The notes beneath the pieces are model-generated. The model saw nothing but the letters and a program-made list of their open reading frames with translations, was not told where the DNA came from and made no database searches. Below, piece after piece: positions 1 through 9,877 of a stretch of 64,000 nt of DNA (positions within the stretch are counted from its first letter, which is position 1; each line of letters starts with the position of its first letter). Origin of the DNA: Rhizodiscina lignyota (Eukaryota; Ascomycota; Dothideomycetes; Aulographales; Rhizodiscinaceae); assembly GCA_010015805.1 (NCBI GenBank), contig ML978135.1, positions 310,001 to 374,000 of the forward strand, in the 5' to 3' direction. Made by a program: the position numbers and the translations under genes.

Positions 1-347
1 GAATGCCAACGGCATAGACAGCCACAGTACTCTCAAGCGTACTATCATATCTGGACACACCTTCGTATCTTGGACATACATATGAAGTTCTCGATGTCTA
101 GTTGAGCAATGGTTCTTTTCCGTCAGGGTCTGATGGTTGCTCAACCATATTCCCGCAGGCCCAAAGACTTTGTTCTGCTAATCTATCGCAGAACGCTGGA
201 GTTCGTTTTTATAATCTGCAAAGTTTTCCATGCTCTGCACATGCACATCACTCAAGCATGTATACGGTTATACTCGGAGGGAGAACTTGCATAATTCTAG
301 GTCTTGAGGAAATGTGCAAGGGAATAGTGCTAGTCTACCACAGGGAA
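1..347. other. Gene-free 5' end of window
   Basis: This stretch lies downstream of the stop codon of the minus-strand F-box gene and should hold its 3' untranslated region and terminator. Short open frames here overlap that gene antisense and have no recognisable protein features. I see nothing else. Confidence 0.5.
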
Positions 348-3300
348 TCAACTCATAGGGACGAAAATATTGCCATCTACATCGTAAGCAGCATCTTCAG
401 GAACCACAACCTGCCCTACCAAGTCGTCATTGTCCATGCTCAAGGCCCCGCGCATCGACTCGACCATTTGATGGTACTGCACCACTACTTCCCTCACAGT
501 GCCATTCTGCGACACCACACAGTGACGGATACCCGCGGTATCACCGCCGTCCATCTGCCAAGCTACCGCGTGACCAGTAGCTCCGAAAGCCCAAATGACA
601 GGTCCGACATCACGTGACTGATTGATAGCGAGATCCACGATGCCGTCGTCCAGCTCGTCGATGATGGTACCGCGAATGTATAGAGGCCAGAGTGAATTTG
701 AATCCGAGTCAGACTGTGACGGCGTAGGTGAGTCGTCCGGAGCCTCGGGATTGTCAGAGTGATACGGCCACCATCTCTGCCAGGCATTGGGACCGCTGTC
801 TTCACCAGCCGGCCAGAATGGCATGCTATCCACACCGACGACGTCACCATCAACGCTTTGTTCCGTCCGAGAAAAGCGGAAAGTATCGGCAGGAACGCAG
901 TAGAGTACGACGGCACCACCATAGGCAGCCACAATTCTTGGTCCATACCTCAGATTGCAGGTGGCGCAGTATAGACGTGGAACTTTTTCAACACCTGGCG
1001 GCGACGGGAAAATGATCTTGCGGAGGAGTTTCGTCCGCCCGCCCAACGGTGCGTCGGTACCGAGACACAGAAAGCCGGTAATTGGATCCGTGAACAGGAC
1101 GTGGAAGCCGTCGGAGAGAGGCACAGCGCGGTAGTGGTCATAATGTGAGACGGTGACTGCAGCGACTGGCTGCCGGGTGGAGTCGAAGCCAAAACCACCC
1201 CAAAGTGTACTCAACCATGCTTGACTGGTGCTGTAACTTCTCCTCAAGATCGGGTGGGCGGCACTTGAGATCAACCGCAGCTTCTTCGTAGAATCCACTC
1301 CAACACGCGGTGGCAGAAAGTATAAGTAGTCCGACGGCTCAGTAAGTGGAAACCAGCGATTAAGCGACTGCCCTGATAGGGCATCTACCCAGTGCAGCTC
1401 AATGCCAGCGGAGCACCCAAAGGCCACGCAGCGACGTTGAGGGCAAATTGCAACACTGCGCGGCGGGTCGTCTTCGGAACACAGATGGCGATAGATGCTA
1501 CGATTGCCAAGTTCGAGAGGAACGGTCGAGGAAGCTTCCGACGAAGTCGGATCGAACTTTCGGAACTGAGGCTGCTCGGTAGGAAGAGGAATCCTTCCAG
1601 AATTGAACCGCATGTTCCACTCCGTGTTGATCCAGTTCTGCTCGTACATCTGCACGTCGCTCGCATCGTCTAGCTGGTGTTGTCTAGTCCCGTTCCTCGC
1701 GGCAACGGAGTCGAAGGCAGGTGGTGTAACTGTCTCGAGCAACACGGACGGCTTATCGTCGTACTGATCCCTTCCTACTTGCATGTCGCAGACTATTCCC
1801 ATCCGTCCGTCCAGCAGAGCAGCCACAGCAAATCTGCAGGAGGATGCATCCATGCCCATCGCCAGTACCCGTCTAGGGCACACGATAGTTGTCAACGGCC
1901 TGATGCTGTTTCCTTCCAATGCGTAAACGTAAATGATGCCGGCTTCGGCGACCATCAAGAACTCGCCGCAGACACTGACTGTAAACACAAGTCCGGAGGA
2001 TTGTTGAGCGCCCGGGCACGTTCGACGTGGTGCTGCATAACCATTCGCAAGGTCTTCAAAGTCGATACTTCCAGTTTGAACCAGTGCCATCGGCTTTGAG
2101 TTTGGCCGACTTTTGGAGATTCCGTTGCCGGTCCAATTCACACTTAGAGCACACTCGCGGGAGATGGAACAGCTGAGATTGAATCTCGAAACATTGTTCG
2201 TTTGTACAATAAGCTCTTCTCTCGTTGCATCGGCTGGCAAGTATGGGCTAACTCCGCTCATCCAGCCGCCCCGTTGGTGCATTGTGATGAGAAGGCCTCG
2301 GTCAAGACTTGCTCTCATCCACGTACGGCAAGTGTGTCGTGCGCTGTTAAAGTTCCAAGGTGACAGATACGCATAGATCTGTACCAAAATCTCATTCGGA
2401 AGTGAATGAACCACAGACTGTGGAGGAGGTGCTAGCCCTTTTAAGGCCCTGTACCATGATTGTGAAGCAGCCTTAAGTGCGAAGAAGGTTGGGCGATTTA
2501 AACAGCCGATGAGAGCTGAGATCACTTCATGCGGAAGCCTAGATGGATCGCTTGATGATGACTCATCACACGGTACTCGAGGGCTGCTATGGTGAATGAC
2601 CGAGGCTGCATCGTCATTGGTATCTCCATTATCATGACTCAACAAGACCGCCGACATGCTCTGAAGTACGATTGACTCTTGGCACGGCTCGAGCACGAAG
2701 TCGTCCAAGGCATCTTCGGCGACAGAAGATATGAAAGAGGAATTTGTGCCTCTTCGAGAGAATGAGAGACTGCAGCGCCTTTCGCCGGCTGAACCTCCTA
2801 AGGAGACTTGACTTGCGATGAGGGACGTCGACTGCCTTGATGAACTTCCATTCTCGGATGGCCTCAACTCCGGACTGCTAAACAAGAAAGCTCTTGGGGC
2901 GACAACATCAACGCTTTGCATGGAGCTCTGCCGCAGTCGCTCCAGATCTCCATCGCTAACAATGCGTACGCTGGAACTGGGGCGGAAGATGTCATGTAAG
3001 GTAGTTCGTCGAGAAGGTGGCCCCGAGACAGCTGGAGAGGTCGGAACTGAAGCATTAGGTGTACCTGACTTTGAGTTGTAGAATAACGAAGTCAGAATCC
3101 GGTGAACAGAAACGCGATGTTTGCCATGTCCGTGTGCAGCAGAGTGGCGCCTGCCACTAATTCTTTCGTAGAACCGAACAGTGCGTTGGGGTCCGTGGGG
3201 AGATCGTTCTACACTACTACTGCGCCCTGGGCTACCAGTCTGCGCCTCGGTATTGCTACTGCTTGCGGGAGATACAGGGTTGGAAGCGTCTGCGTAGTCT

Positions 3301-3431
3301 TTGACGGTCACTCCACTGGGACTATTTGAGTTCTCGGTGGCTGCGTCCATGAGCTGAGGCTCCGAAGCCGCTCGCTGCACAACCGACCGTTCCTGCATCT
3401 TGAAAGCGACCTGGGGAATCGCCGGCGACAT
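348..3431 (-). CDS. F-box protein with two F-box-like motifs and a long C-terminal region
   Basis: Single-exon gene of 1027 codons, beginning MSPAIPQVAF. Residues 1-290 are Ser/Pro/Arg-rich and probably disordered. Two consecutive F-box-like motifs follow: residues about 298-332 (SRLPHEVISALIG..., ending SWYRAL) and 342-376 (HSLPNEILVQIYAYL..., ending CRTWMRAS). The second matches the F-box consensus better. The rest, about 380-1000, is rich in short hydrophobic beta-like segments (for example SVCGEFLMVAEAGIIYVYAL) and may form a propeller-like substrate receptor; I saw no clear WD40 signature. F-box proteins normally bind Skp1 and recruit substrates to SCF ubiquitin ligases, so a role in protein turnover is inferred; the substrate is unknown. 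The gene is tail-to-tail with nothing in view, and its start faces the 3' end of the CSC1 gene. Confidence 0.8.
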   Translation of the reverse strand: MSPAIPQVAFKMQERSVVQRAASEPQLMDAATENSNSPSGVTVKDYADASNPVSPASSSNTEAQTGSPGRSSSVERSPHGPQRTVRFYERISGRRHSAAHGHGKHRVSVHRILTSLFYNSKSGTPNASVPTSPAVSGPPSRRTTLHDIFRPSSSVRIVSDGDLERLRQSSMQSVDVVAPRAFLFSSPELRPSENGSSSRQSTSLIASQVSLGGSAGERRCSLSFSRRGTNSSFISSVAEDALDDFVLEPCQESIVLQSMSAVLLSHDNGDTNDDAASVIHHSSPRVPCDESSSSDPSRLPHEVISALIGCLNRPTFFALKAASQSWYRALKGLAPPPQSVVHSLPNEILVQIYAYLSPWNFNSARHTCRTWMRASLDRGLLITMHQRGGWMSGVSPYLPADATREELIVQTNNVSRFNLSCSISRECALSVNWTGNGISKSRPNSKPMALVQTGSIDFEDLANGYAAPRRTCPGAQQSSGLVFTVSVCGEFLMVAEAGIIYVYALEGNSIRPLTTIVCPRRVLAMGMDASSCRFAVAALLDGRMGIVCDMQVGRDQYDDKPSVLLETVTPPAFDSVAARNGTRQHQLDDASDVQMYEQNWINTEWNMRFNSGRIPLPTEQPQFRKFDPTSSEASSTVPLELGNRSIYRHLCSEDDPPRSVAICPQRRCVAFGCSAGIELHWVDALSGQSLNRWFPLTEPSDYLYFLPPRVGVDSTKKLRLISSAAHPILRRSYSTSQAWLSTLWGGFGFDSTRQPVAAVTVSHYDHYRAVPLSDGFHVLFTDPITGFLCLGTDAPLGGRTKLLRKIIFPSPPGVEKVPRLYCATCNLRYGPRIVAAYGGAVVLYCVPADTFRFSRTEQSVDGDVVGVDSMPFWPAGEDSGPNAWQRWWPYHSDNPEAPDDSPTPSQSDSDSNSLWPLYIRGTIIDELDDGIVDLAINQSRDVGPVIWAFGATGHAVAWQMDGGDTAGIRHCVVSQNGTVREVVVQYHQMVESMRGALSMDNDDLVGQVVVPEDAAYDVDGNIFVPMS

Positions 3432-4051
3432 GATCGGAGAGGCGGGGGCAGAGTATGAACCAGCGACTCCCCTTGAGAGAAGTATCTGGGATGTCGTCTT
3501 CGGAGCTTTTGGGCAGTACGTGGGAAGCGTCTGGTGTTAATATTGAAGTTAGTACATTGCTATTCTTCCACCATCCCCGAATTGAGCACCGAGCCCGATG
3601 ATTGGAGAACCAGGATATTCTTCCGTTGCCAGCACACTGTACATGGAGGCTTACATACTTTCTCCTGCAGTTCTCTCCCAGTATGCGCGAGCTGTAGGCG
3701 AAATATCGGTGTGATTCCACTGCGATGCTCTCAAAAAGATGGGCAATCTGGATCTGAGCGACTTAGGGAATATATCGTAGGTTCAACAGGGTAATTCGGA
3801 TAACGAAGGAGGCGGTGATAGAAAATAGCCCTGACCGCCTGAAAACGATCTGGTAGCAAATGTTGACGAGAAGGACAGGCGAGGCAAACAAGACGATTAA
3901 GTAGCCATAGCACAAACAACGCCCTTTCCCTTCCTGCACACCGAGTGCGAATTCTTCAAACAGACAGCTCGTGATTGCTAAATCGGGGTATCAAGAACGC
4001 AATGCACTATTACAATTTGTACAATGAAAGGGAGGAGCAAGGAAGCGCTAC
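3432..4051. other. Spacer between F-box gene start and CSC1-like gene end
   Basis: About 620 bases holding the promoter and 5' leader of the F-box gene and the 3' end of the channel gene. Short open frames here show no domain or signal peptide. No repeat or RNA gene seen. Confidence 0.4.
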
Positions 4052-6772
4052 TCAGTTCTCTGCCTCACCGTCCAGAGATACTCTGGATGCAATGAAACCC
4101 GAGTTCTCGGCACTTCTCGCTCCTTTATCCAGAATCCAAACATCTTCAAGCGGAGCAATCATACTGGGGTTTATGAATCGCATCCCAGATTCCCTGGACT
4201 CATCTATAGTGAGCCGTCGATGCGTCTCCGACTCATATCTCAAGGCAGCTCCTGGATCATCATGTTCAGCTCGCCGAATGCTTCGCAATGCAATAAAATC
4301 CATGAGTGGCTTGTAACTGCGGCCATACACCTGACTGAACCAAATCGTTAGGACGAGTAGCGGAAAGACCACAATAGATCTCCTAACCGCGCCTCGTAGG
4401 GCTAGCTGACCTGCCATTGTGAGCTGGAAGACCACAAGGCCAACAATGATTCGATCGCAAATCTGGACCCAGCTCTTGCCAGTGGAGTGTTGCCTGTGAT
4501 CCATGGCATAGAGCAACTGATATTTGTAACAAAAGTAGCCCATCACGTAGTAGGCCAATCCAGAAAGTAGAATTTGCCAAGAGGACCGCAGCACGCTGTA
4601 CACGATACAGATCATAAAAATGAGGATGGCGGAGGGAAGGTAGAGCCCGTAACTGAAGACGGGAGGCTGAACGAGCTCGGCGTAATCTGCACCTTAAACA
4701 TTAGCGTCGCTGCAATATGTGAAAAAAAGGGAAGAAATTTTACCTCTCGGAGTCTTCGCGCCCATCAAACCAATTGGATACAGGGCGACGGATCCAAATT
4801 CCAGAAGCCGGAACGGAAAGAGGCCTACACCTTGCAGGATAATATAGTTTACGTAGAATTTCCGCAGGTTGGTAAGCGACCTCGCAAGTCCCATCGTCGT
4901 GTCGCGTATGGAGCCCTCACCAAACTTCTCCCAACTCGACAACGCGGCCGTACCCAAAGCTGTGAAGACCACGAAGAAGTTGACAAAGGTGAAAAAGAAA
5001 TTTTTGGATATGACAGAGAGCTCAACGTCTCCCTGGGAAACCATGCCCTGGAGGTTTGACAGCCCTGAACTATTAGCAAAAACCGCTAGGTAGCAAAGAT
5101 CTGACTTACATTCATATAGATATGGACCAAGTACGTTGAACAGCGTTATTAACAGTGTTGTTAGTTGGGTCTGCAACAGCGACAAGGCAATTTTCTGAGA
5201 CTCAAGGAGATCTGCAAGTTGCGGCCAGACTTTGGCAATTTTGTGCACGTCCAACGCTGTGGCAATTGGCACCAGAATGACGGACCAGAAGACCGTGAGT
5301 ATAGCAATCAGGATGGTGATTGACCACGACTGTGCCATTCTCTGATACCGCGAAATATAAGTGTTTGGCCAAATAACGTCCGCAGGCGCAGGACTTGGTT
5401 TAGCTTGCAGCTCCAGCGGTGAGGGGTCCAAGACAGCCTGAATCGCCATCTGGCATGAGGCTATGCTGTCCATAGTAACAAATGCAAGTGGAGTGGCTGC
5501 GAAATCCTTATTTCGCAGTTGCTTTATCTGCTCATCGACTCTGCGAAGTTTCTCTTCGTAATAATCGATGGCGTCGACGAGGTGGTAGCGCAGCTTGAAT
5601 CTCCCATACCAAATGCGGATAGTGGGTCTAGTTCTCGCGTACGGAGTGACATGGCTTGGGTCTGTACTCCCGTTACCCAGAAGGCGGCTCCTTTCATCGT
5701 CCTCTTCCTCAGCGATAGGAGGTCCTGGGGGCGGAGGTTGGGTAATGGGTAAGGACTCGAGGTTCCTCTCAACACGTCGGTGGCCCAAATATACTGTCCA
5801 AGCCTCTTCTAACCTGCGCAGAATTGTACTTCGCTTGACCATCGCATTGTCTAGTTCTTTCCAATTCCTGCATAGCATAACGCTCTCCACTTTACCAATC
5901 TCGAGCTCTTCCACAAATGTCTTGATCTTCTCCTCAGAGCGAAGTTCTGGTGGTATCCCGGAAAGGCGAATGGTGCGGTCTGTAATTGTTGTCTGACTTC
6001 CGAGGTATTCTTGTCGTACTTCTATAACCTTCCGAGTCTCGGAGACGATGAGATATAAAAGGAAGCCGGTGAAGAGATAGGTGAAGACGAGGTACATCCA
6101 GAGGTAGTCAGTCTGGTAGTGACTCTTCTTCTTGAGGACCGTGAACAAGTCGTCGCGCTTCGTCAAATTGGCCATGCCGAACCTCTCCGGATCATAAAAT
6201 CCACCACTGTGCTTTGTCTTATTCTTATCTCCCTTCCCATCATCGCCATCATCGAAGTTGTCGTGAACTGGTTTGATAATTGTCAAGGCAAAGAAGAGTG
6301 CGACGAGGAGGAATTTGATAGCCAGCTTGAAGAAGCGGAGAAACTAATATAAGTAAGTATATTTGGAGTTTTAAAGGTAATTTAAGGGTAACTCGAAGTT
6401 CCCACCAGCTATACACATACCACATATGCATCCAGTCCTGCAGAGGCGAGGACTTGCTGCTCCGTGATGCGCCAGAGTGTGGGCATCCAACCAAATAGAC
6501 TGCTGGGCAGATCCGGCAGCGATGACGCTTCGTCCTTCTGCTGCTTGCGTGCAGCATAAAGGCCTGTCCATCTTGGTCGCAATATCTAACACCCGCTTAT
6601 TAGACCTCCAAAACAGTGATAAAGGAAGTTTGAAGTTACAACTTACACAGAACGCGAAGAAAGCTCCAATGCCGAGCACCAACGAAAAAACTATCTGGAT
6701 TTGCGTATCGCGCGTGCTTCCGACTCCAAGATAATCTTCATAGCTGTCGCGAATTCGTACATCGGTTTCCAT
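4052..6772 (-). CDS. CSC1/OSCA/TMEM63-family calcium-permeable osmosensitive channel (DUF221/RSN1_7TM)
   Basis: Five exons join in frame to 826 residues: 6772-6647, 6585-6421, 6343-5110, 5064-4744 and 4686-4052. Joins restore family motifs: ILRPRWTGLYAARK after intron 1, YLYEWLSNLQG across intron 3 and TPRDYAELVQPP across intron 4. The N-terminus has three membrane segments, then a cytosolic RRM-like domain (TDRTIRLSGIPPEL, later TPLAFVTMDS), then a block of about seven or eight membrane helices forming the pore region. Known members are mechanically or osmotically gated cation channels in the plasma or internal membranes; yeast CSC1 and RSN1 are homologues. Several fungal paralogues exist, so the exact orthologue is not assigned. 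It is divergent from the Pch2-like gene, with 130 bases between start codons. Confidence 0.92.
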
Positions 6773-6902
6773 AACGAGTGATGTGCGACGCGTGCATAGC
6801 GAATGTGTAACTGTAGCTCCTCCAAAGCTTTTGCGATCGTCACGAGTCGCGTATGACGCACGGAGGTCATATAAGGCTTAGCGTGCTACGGGGAGTTCCG
6901 TA
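6773..6902. promoter_or_regulatory. Compact bidirectional promoter with MCB and TATA-like motifs
   Basis: Only 130 bases separate the start codons of the CSC1-like gene (minus) and the Pch2-like gene (plus). It holds one ACGCGT (6788-6793), the MluI cell-cycle box bound by MBF in yeasts, and TATAA (6870-6874) 29 bases before the Pch2-like start. That close a TATA would fall within a normal leader, so its role is doubtful. Motif presence is seen; function is inferred. Confidence 0.45.
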
Positions 6903-8610
6903 ATGGTGCTAGTCCCTAATAGTAACGCACCAGCCAATTCGGGCTTCACAGCATTATCCGTCCAAATTACCCATCCAATCAATCATCGCTGCTGGACGAA
7001 AATAACAGCCATGGTCCAACTCCACATGACAGAGAGGCCGACAGGTGCTCTCTACGTGGAAGTGCGTTTGAAGGATAGCACAGGTACATTTGCGAGGACG
7101 GATTTGGTATGACAGACACGTATCGTACAGTTTCGGCATTCCAACTAACCTGCTTTCAAAGGTGTGCGATGAGGTCGCTGAATGGATTGCGAACTACTTC
7201 GTCACTCTTACTATGAACCAAGAACTCACAGGATATGGTATGCGTTTGGGAGTTTGCATTCCGCTATTGTGCTCATGGTTACTTAAGAAAATCTCTCTAA
7301 CGCGTCGCACATTGCCTCAATTCACGTTGACGAGTACTCTGGACCTTATCGCGAGGATTTCACCCACGCAGTGAAGAGCGTTCAGCTCAACTTGAATGTC
7401 TACTCAGTTTTCTGTGACGAAGGTCGCCGCAACGGCAAACCAGTGACTATGGACGAGGTCGACCCTGAACAGGAGACGTGGGCTTATCACTCGATGAAGC
7501 TTCCAAACGCCAGTCTGGTCGCCAAATGGCACTGCGTAATTTTTGGCGAGGATGATAAGCTGAAGACAGAACTCTTGTGCGAAGTCTGTGGGTTGAGTGA
7601 GCACTGCCAGTATTCGATAAGCGTGATGTTCAGCTGATTTCTGCAGTTCACTGGAGGCAAGTCTTCACAACAATGCCCGACATGCTCAATCACAATGGCG
7701 TGGTCCTTCTCCATGGTCCACCAGGCAGCGGCAAAACAACTCTCTGCAAGGCGTTAGCTCAGAAAGTCACAATTAGACAGAGCAAGAGCTTTACTGGCGG
7801 AAGACTTGTTGAGGTGAACTGTCAAGAGTTGTTGAGCAGATGGTTTGGGGAGAGCGCCAAACGTTTAAGCAAGCTCTTCGATGACATCGCGACTATGGCA
7901 GAAGAAGATGACGGAGAAAATCTGGTTTGCGTCCTGTTCGATGAGGTCGAGACACTCGCGCGTGCTCGCGAACTCACCGGTGACACTCCAGACGCAATGA
8001 GAGTGAGTCTTCGATGCTGCATATTTTGGTCATGGAGAACTAATCTGGGGAGGTTACAAACCAATTGTTGACGTGTCTCTCGAATATTAAAGAGAAACCC
8101 AATATTCTTGTACTCTGCACGAGTAACCTATTCGGCGTACTTGACAAGGCTTTTCTAGACCGTTGCGACGTGGTACAGGAAATACCAGGGCCAGGTCAAG
8201 GTGCCGCCTATGTCATATTCGCGCAGTGTTTAAACACTCTCTTGGACATAGGTCAGGTTGTCTTCCCTGACCTCTGCGACGTCCACTACGTCGAAAATTG
8301 CGGGTCCTGCAAGCGCCGCCTTCAGCCACGGTTTCCCAACCCATCGGAGGTACGAGTACGTTTCAGGGATCTGTTGAGCACGCCGCAAAACTATCTTTGG
8401 AGAATTGCGGAGGCCAGTGTGGTGAGTACCAACGTTGCACTGTTAAACTAGAATTAACGGTTCCGGTAGGGACTGAGTGGTCGAAATATGCGCCGCCTGC
8501 CCGTCCAGGCATTGACAAAGTACACATACATAACGCCTCGTACGGTACAAGAGGCTCTGAGCGCACTACACCGTCTCGTGACCGAAGAGAAGATCAAACC
8601 GACGTTATGA
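6903..8610 (+). CDS. AAA+ ATPase of the Pch2/TRIP13 family (HORMA-protein remodeller)
   Basis: Six exons join in frame to 484 residues: 6903-7106, 7162-7237, 7288-7596, 7647-8002, 8053-8421 and 8470-8610. All introns are GT-AG and 48-55 bases long. The AAA+ core has Walker A GPPGSGKT and Walker B VLFDEVETLARAR, then a sensor-1-like segment (ILVLCTSNLFG), an arginine-bearing LDKAFLDRCDVV and the family C-terminal motif GLSGRNMRRLP. Human TRIP13 and yeast Pch2 form hexamers that unfold HORMA proteins (Hop1, Mad2), acting in meiotic chromosome-axis control and the spindle checkpoint. Yeast Pch2 is longer and human TRIP13 slightly shorter than this protein. The N-terminal 150 residues are diverged. 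A local CGSC (in YVENCGSCKRR) lies in the C-terminal lid region. The family call is firm; a meiotic role is inferred. Confidence 0.88.
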
Positions 8611-9167
8611 AGCGTCGGCTTCATTCAACCTACAATTCGACATCTACAGCCTCTTTCTTGCCTCAGAATCGTGGTGTGGCGGCATTTCTCTAGACCAAGG
8701 AGACACTTCTTCACGTTTCAGGTCCATGCTACGTGAGATCCATTGAACTGGAAGAGAAGTTTGTTCAACCCTGAAGTTTACGTATGGCGGACATCTATTG
8801 GGCATGAGAAGCTTTTTAGCGTAGAGGGTCCATGATGTGCGAGCCACTATTGATAATGAGGATGTTACAGGAAGGCGAGAACTGCGATGTGCGCTGGGGA
8901 GATCCTCCTATTTGCCTTTTCCCTGGCCATAATTCTGCTTGCGACTCAGTATGGAAGATCATCTCACTTTATGTGATGGAAGACTCACTGATTCATGGAG
9001 CTTTTTTGCTACAGGGCCAGACTACTTCAAAATAAGCACGAGTGTTCTCGATAGATGTCATCCAACTCAGACTCACATCATCCAACTGACTTGCATAGTT
9101 TTCCTTGAAATACTTTGAATCCACACCTGCCAAACATTCAGTGTCATTGTGTCCGTGTTATTGAGGG
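8611..9167. other. Gap between Pch2-like gene and a small minus-strand gene
   Basis: The two genes converge here, so this should hold both 3' regions. Short frames at 8644-8847 and 8832-9035 lack any recognisable feature. Nothing else seen. Confidence 0.4.
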
Positions 9168-9389
9168 CTAGCAATTCCCACCTCGAGAGCCAGCGGCTCC
9201 TTGTGTCATCTCAGGTCTGCCTCTTGGTGTTGCTTGGGCGGGTGTATGTGTATCTGACCCGCCACCTGCCGAGAACCGGTCTTCAATTTGCTTGGTTCCT
9301 GGTGTAGAGAAGATGTTGTTCGTAAAGAGGTACAAGCATGCTCCCACGCCTGCGGCGCCGAGCAGTAGGTTTCGAGGGTTGTTCGCCAT
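9168..9389 (-). CDS. Small single-span membrane protein, 73 residues
   Basis: Open frame of 73 residues. An N-terminal hydrophobic helix (about residues 8-25, NLLLGAAGVGACLYLF) is followed by a hydrophilic tail with the segment TPGTKQIEDRFSAGGG and a HTP...TPRG stretch. I recall small fungal proteins of similar layout (one helix, then a TPGT...E.RFSAGGG tail), which suggests a conserved mitochondrial or membrane protein, but I cannot name the family with certainty. Its start faces the condensin gene about 490 bases away. No intron is needed. Function unknown. Confidence 0.6.
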   Translation of the reverse strand: MANNPRNLLLGAAGVGACLYLFTNNIFSTPGTKQIEDRFSAGGGSDTHTPAQATPRGRPEMTQGAAGSRGGNC

Positions 9390-9877
9390 GTCGATGGTCG
9401 GTAAGGCCGATCTGATTGTACGAGATGACTATTTGTAAGTGGTAGTGATCCAATTTCTTATTTGACAGTTGAAATGAAGCAACAGCGACTTGAGATGTGC
9501 GAAAGGGTCCAGACAGTCCCTTGCCCTCCGTCTTTGGCAATGGCATGTCTTCGACGTCATCAACTTACAGATGCTCATTGGTCGACATGCGACAATCCAC
9601 GGGAACTATAACAAAGCACCGAATGGCCATCCATGCTTAGAGGTTAGATAATTGTAATCAATGAGTTCTCTGCAGCATCCAGGATTTTGGGGCAAGATAG
9701 AGGACGGCGTTGTTTTCGATAGCTGAGGTGCGGCGCGGCGAACCAAGAGCCGGGATGATCGCAGATGTACGCTAAACCCCAAATAGGCTCAATGTAAACA
9801 TCTCCAGATTTACATCACAACTCCGCAACTTCTCCTCTCCGTAGCATCTTCGCACACACGGAAGCATACCATTGAAT
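9390..9877. promoter_or_regulatory. Divergent promoter region: small membrane protein / condensin gene
   Basis: 488 bases between two divergent start codons, expected to carry both promoters. I see no clear TATA box and no gene-like open frame. Confidence 0.35.

Noticed and set aside
7534-7601. GC-AG intron in the Pch2-like gene
   Set aside because: First considered to restore the frame. A normal GT-AG intron at 7597-7646, 50 bases with GTGAGC and TTTCTGCAG, solves it better.
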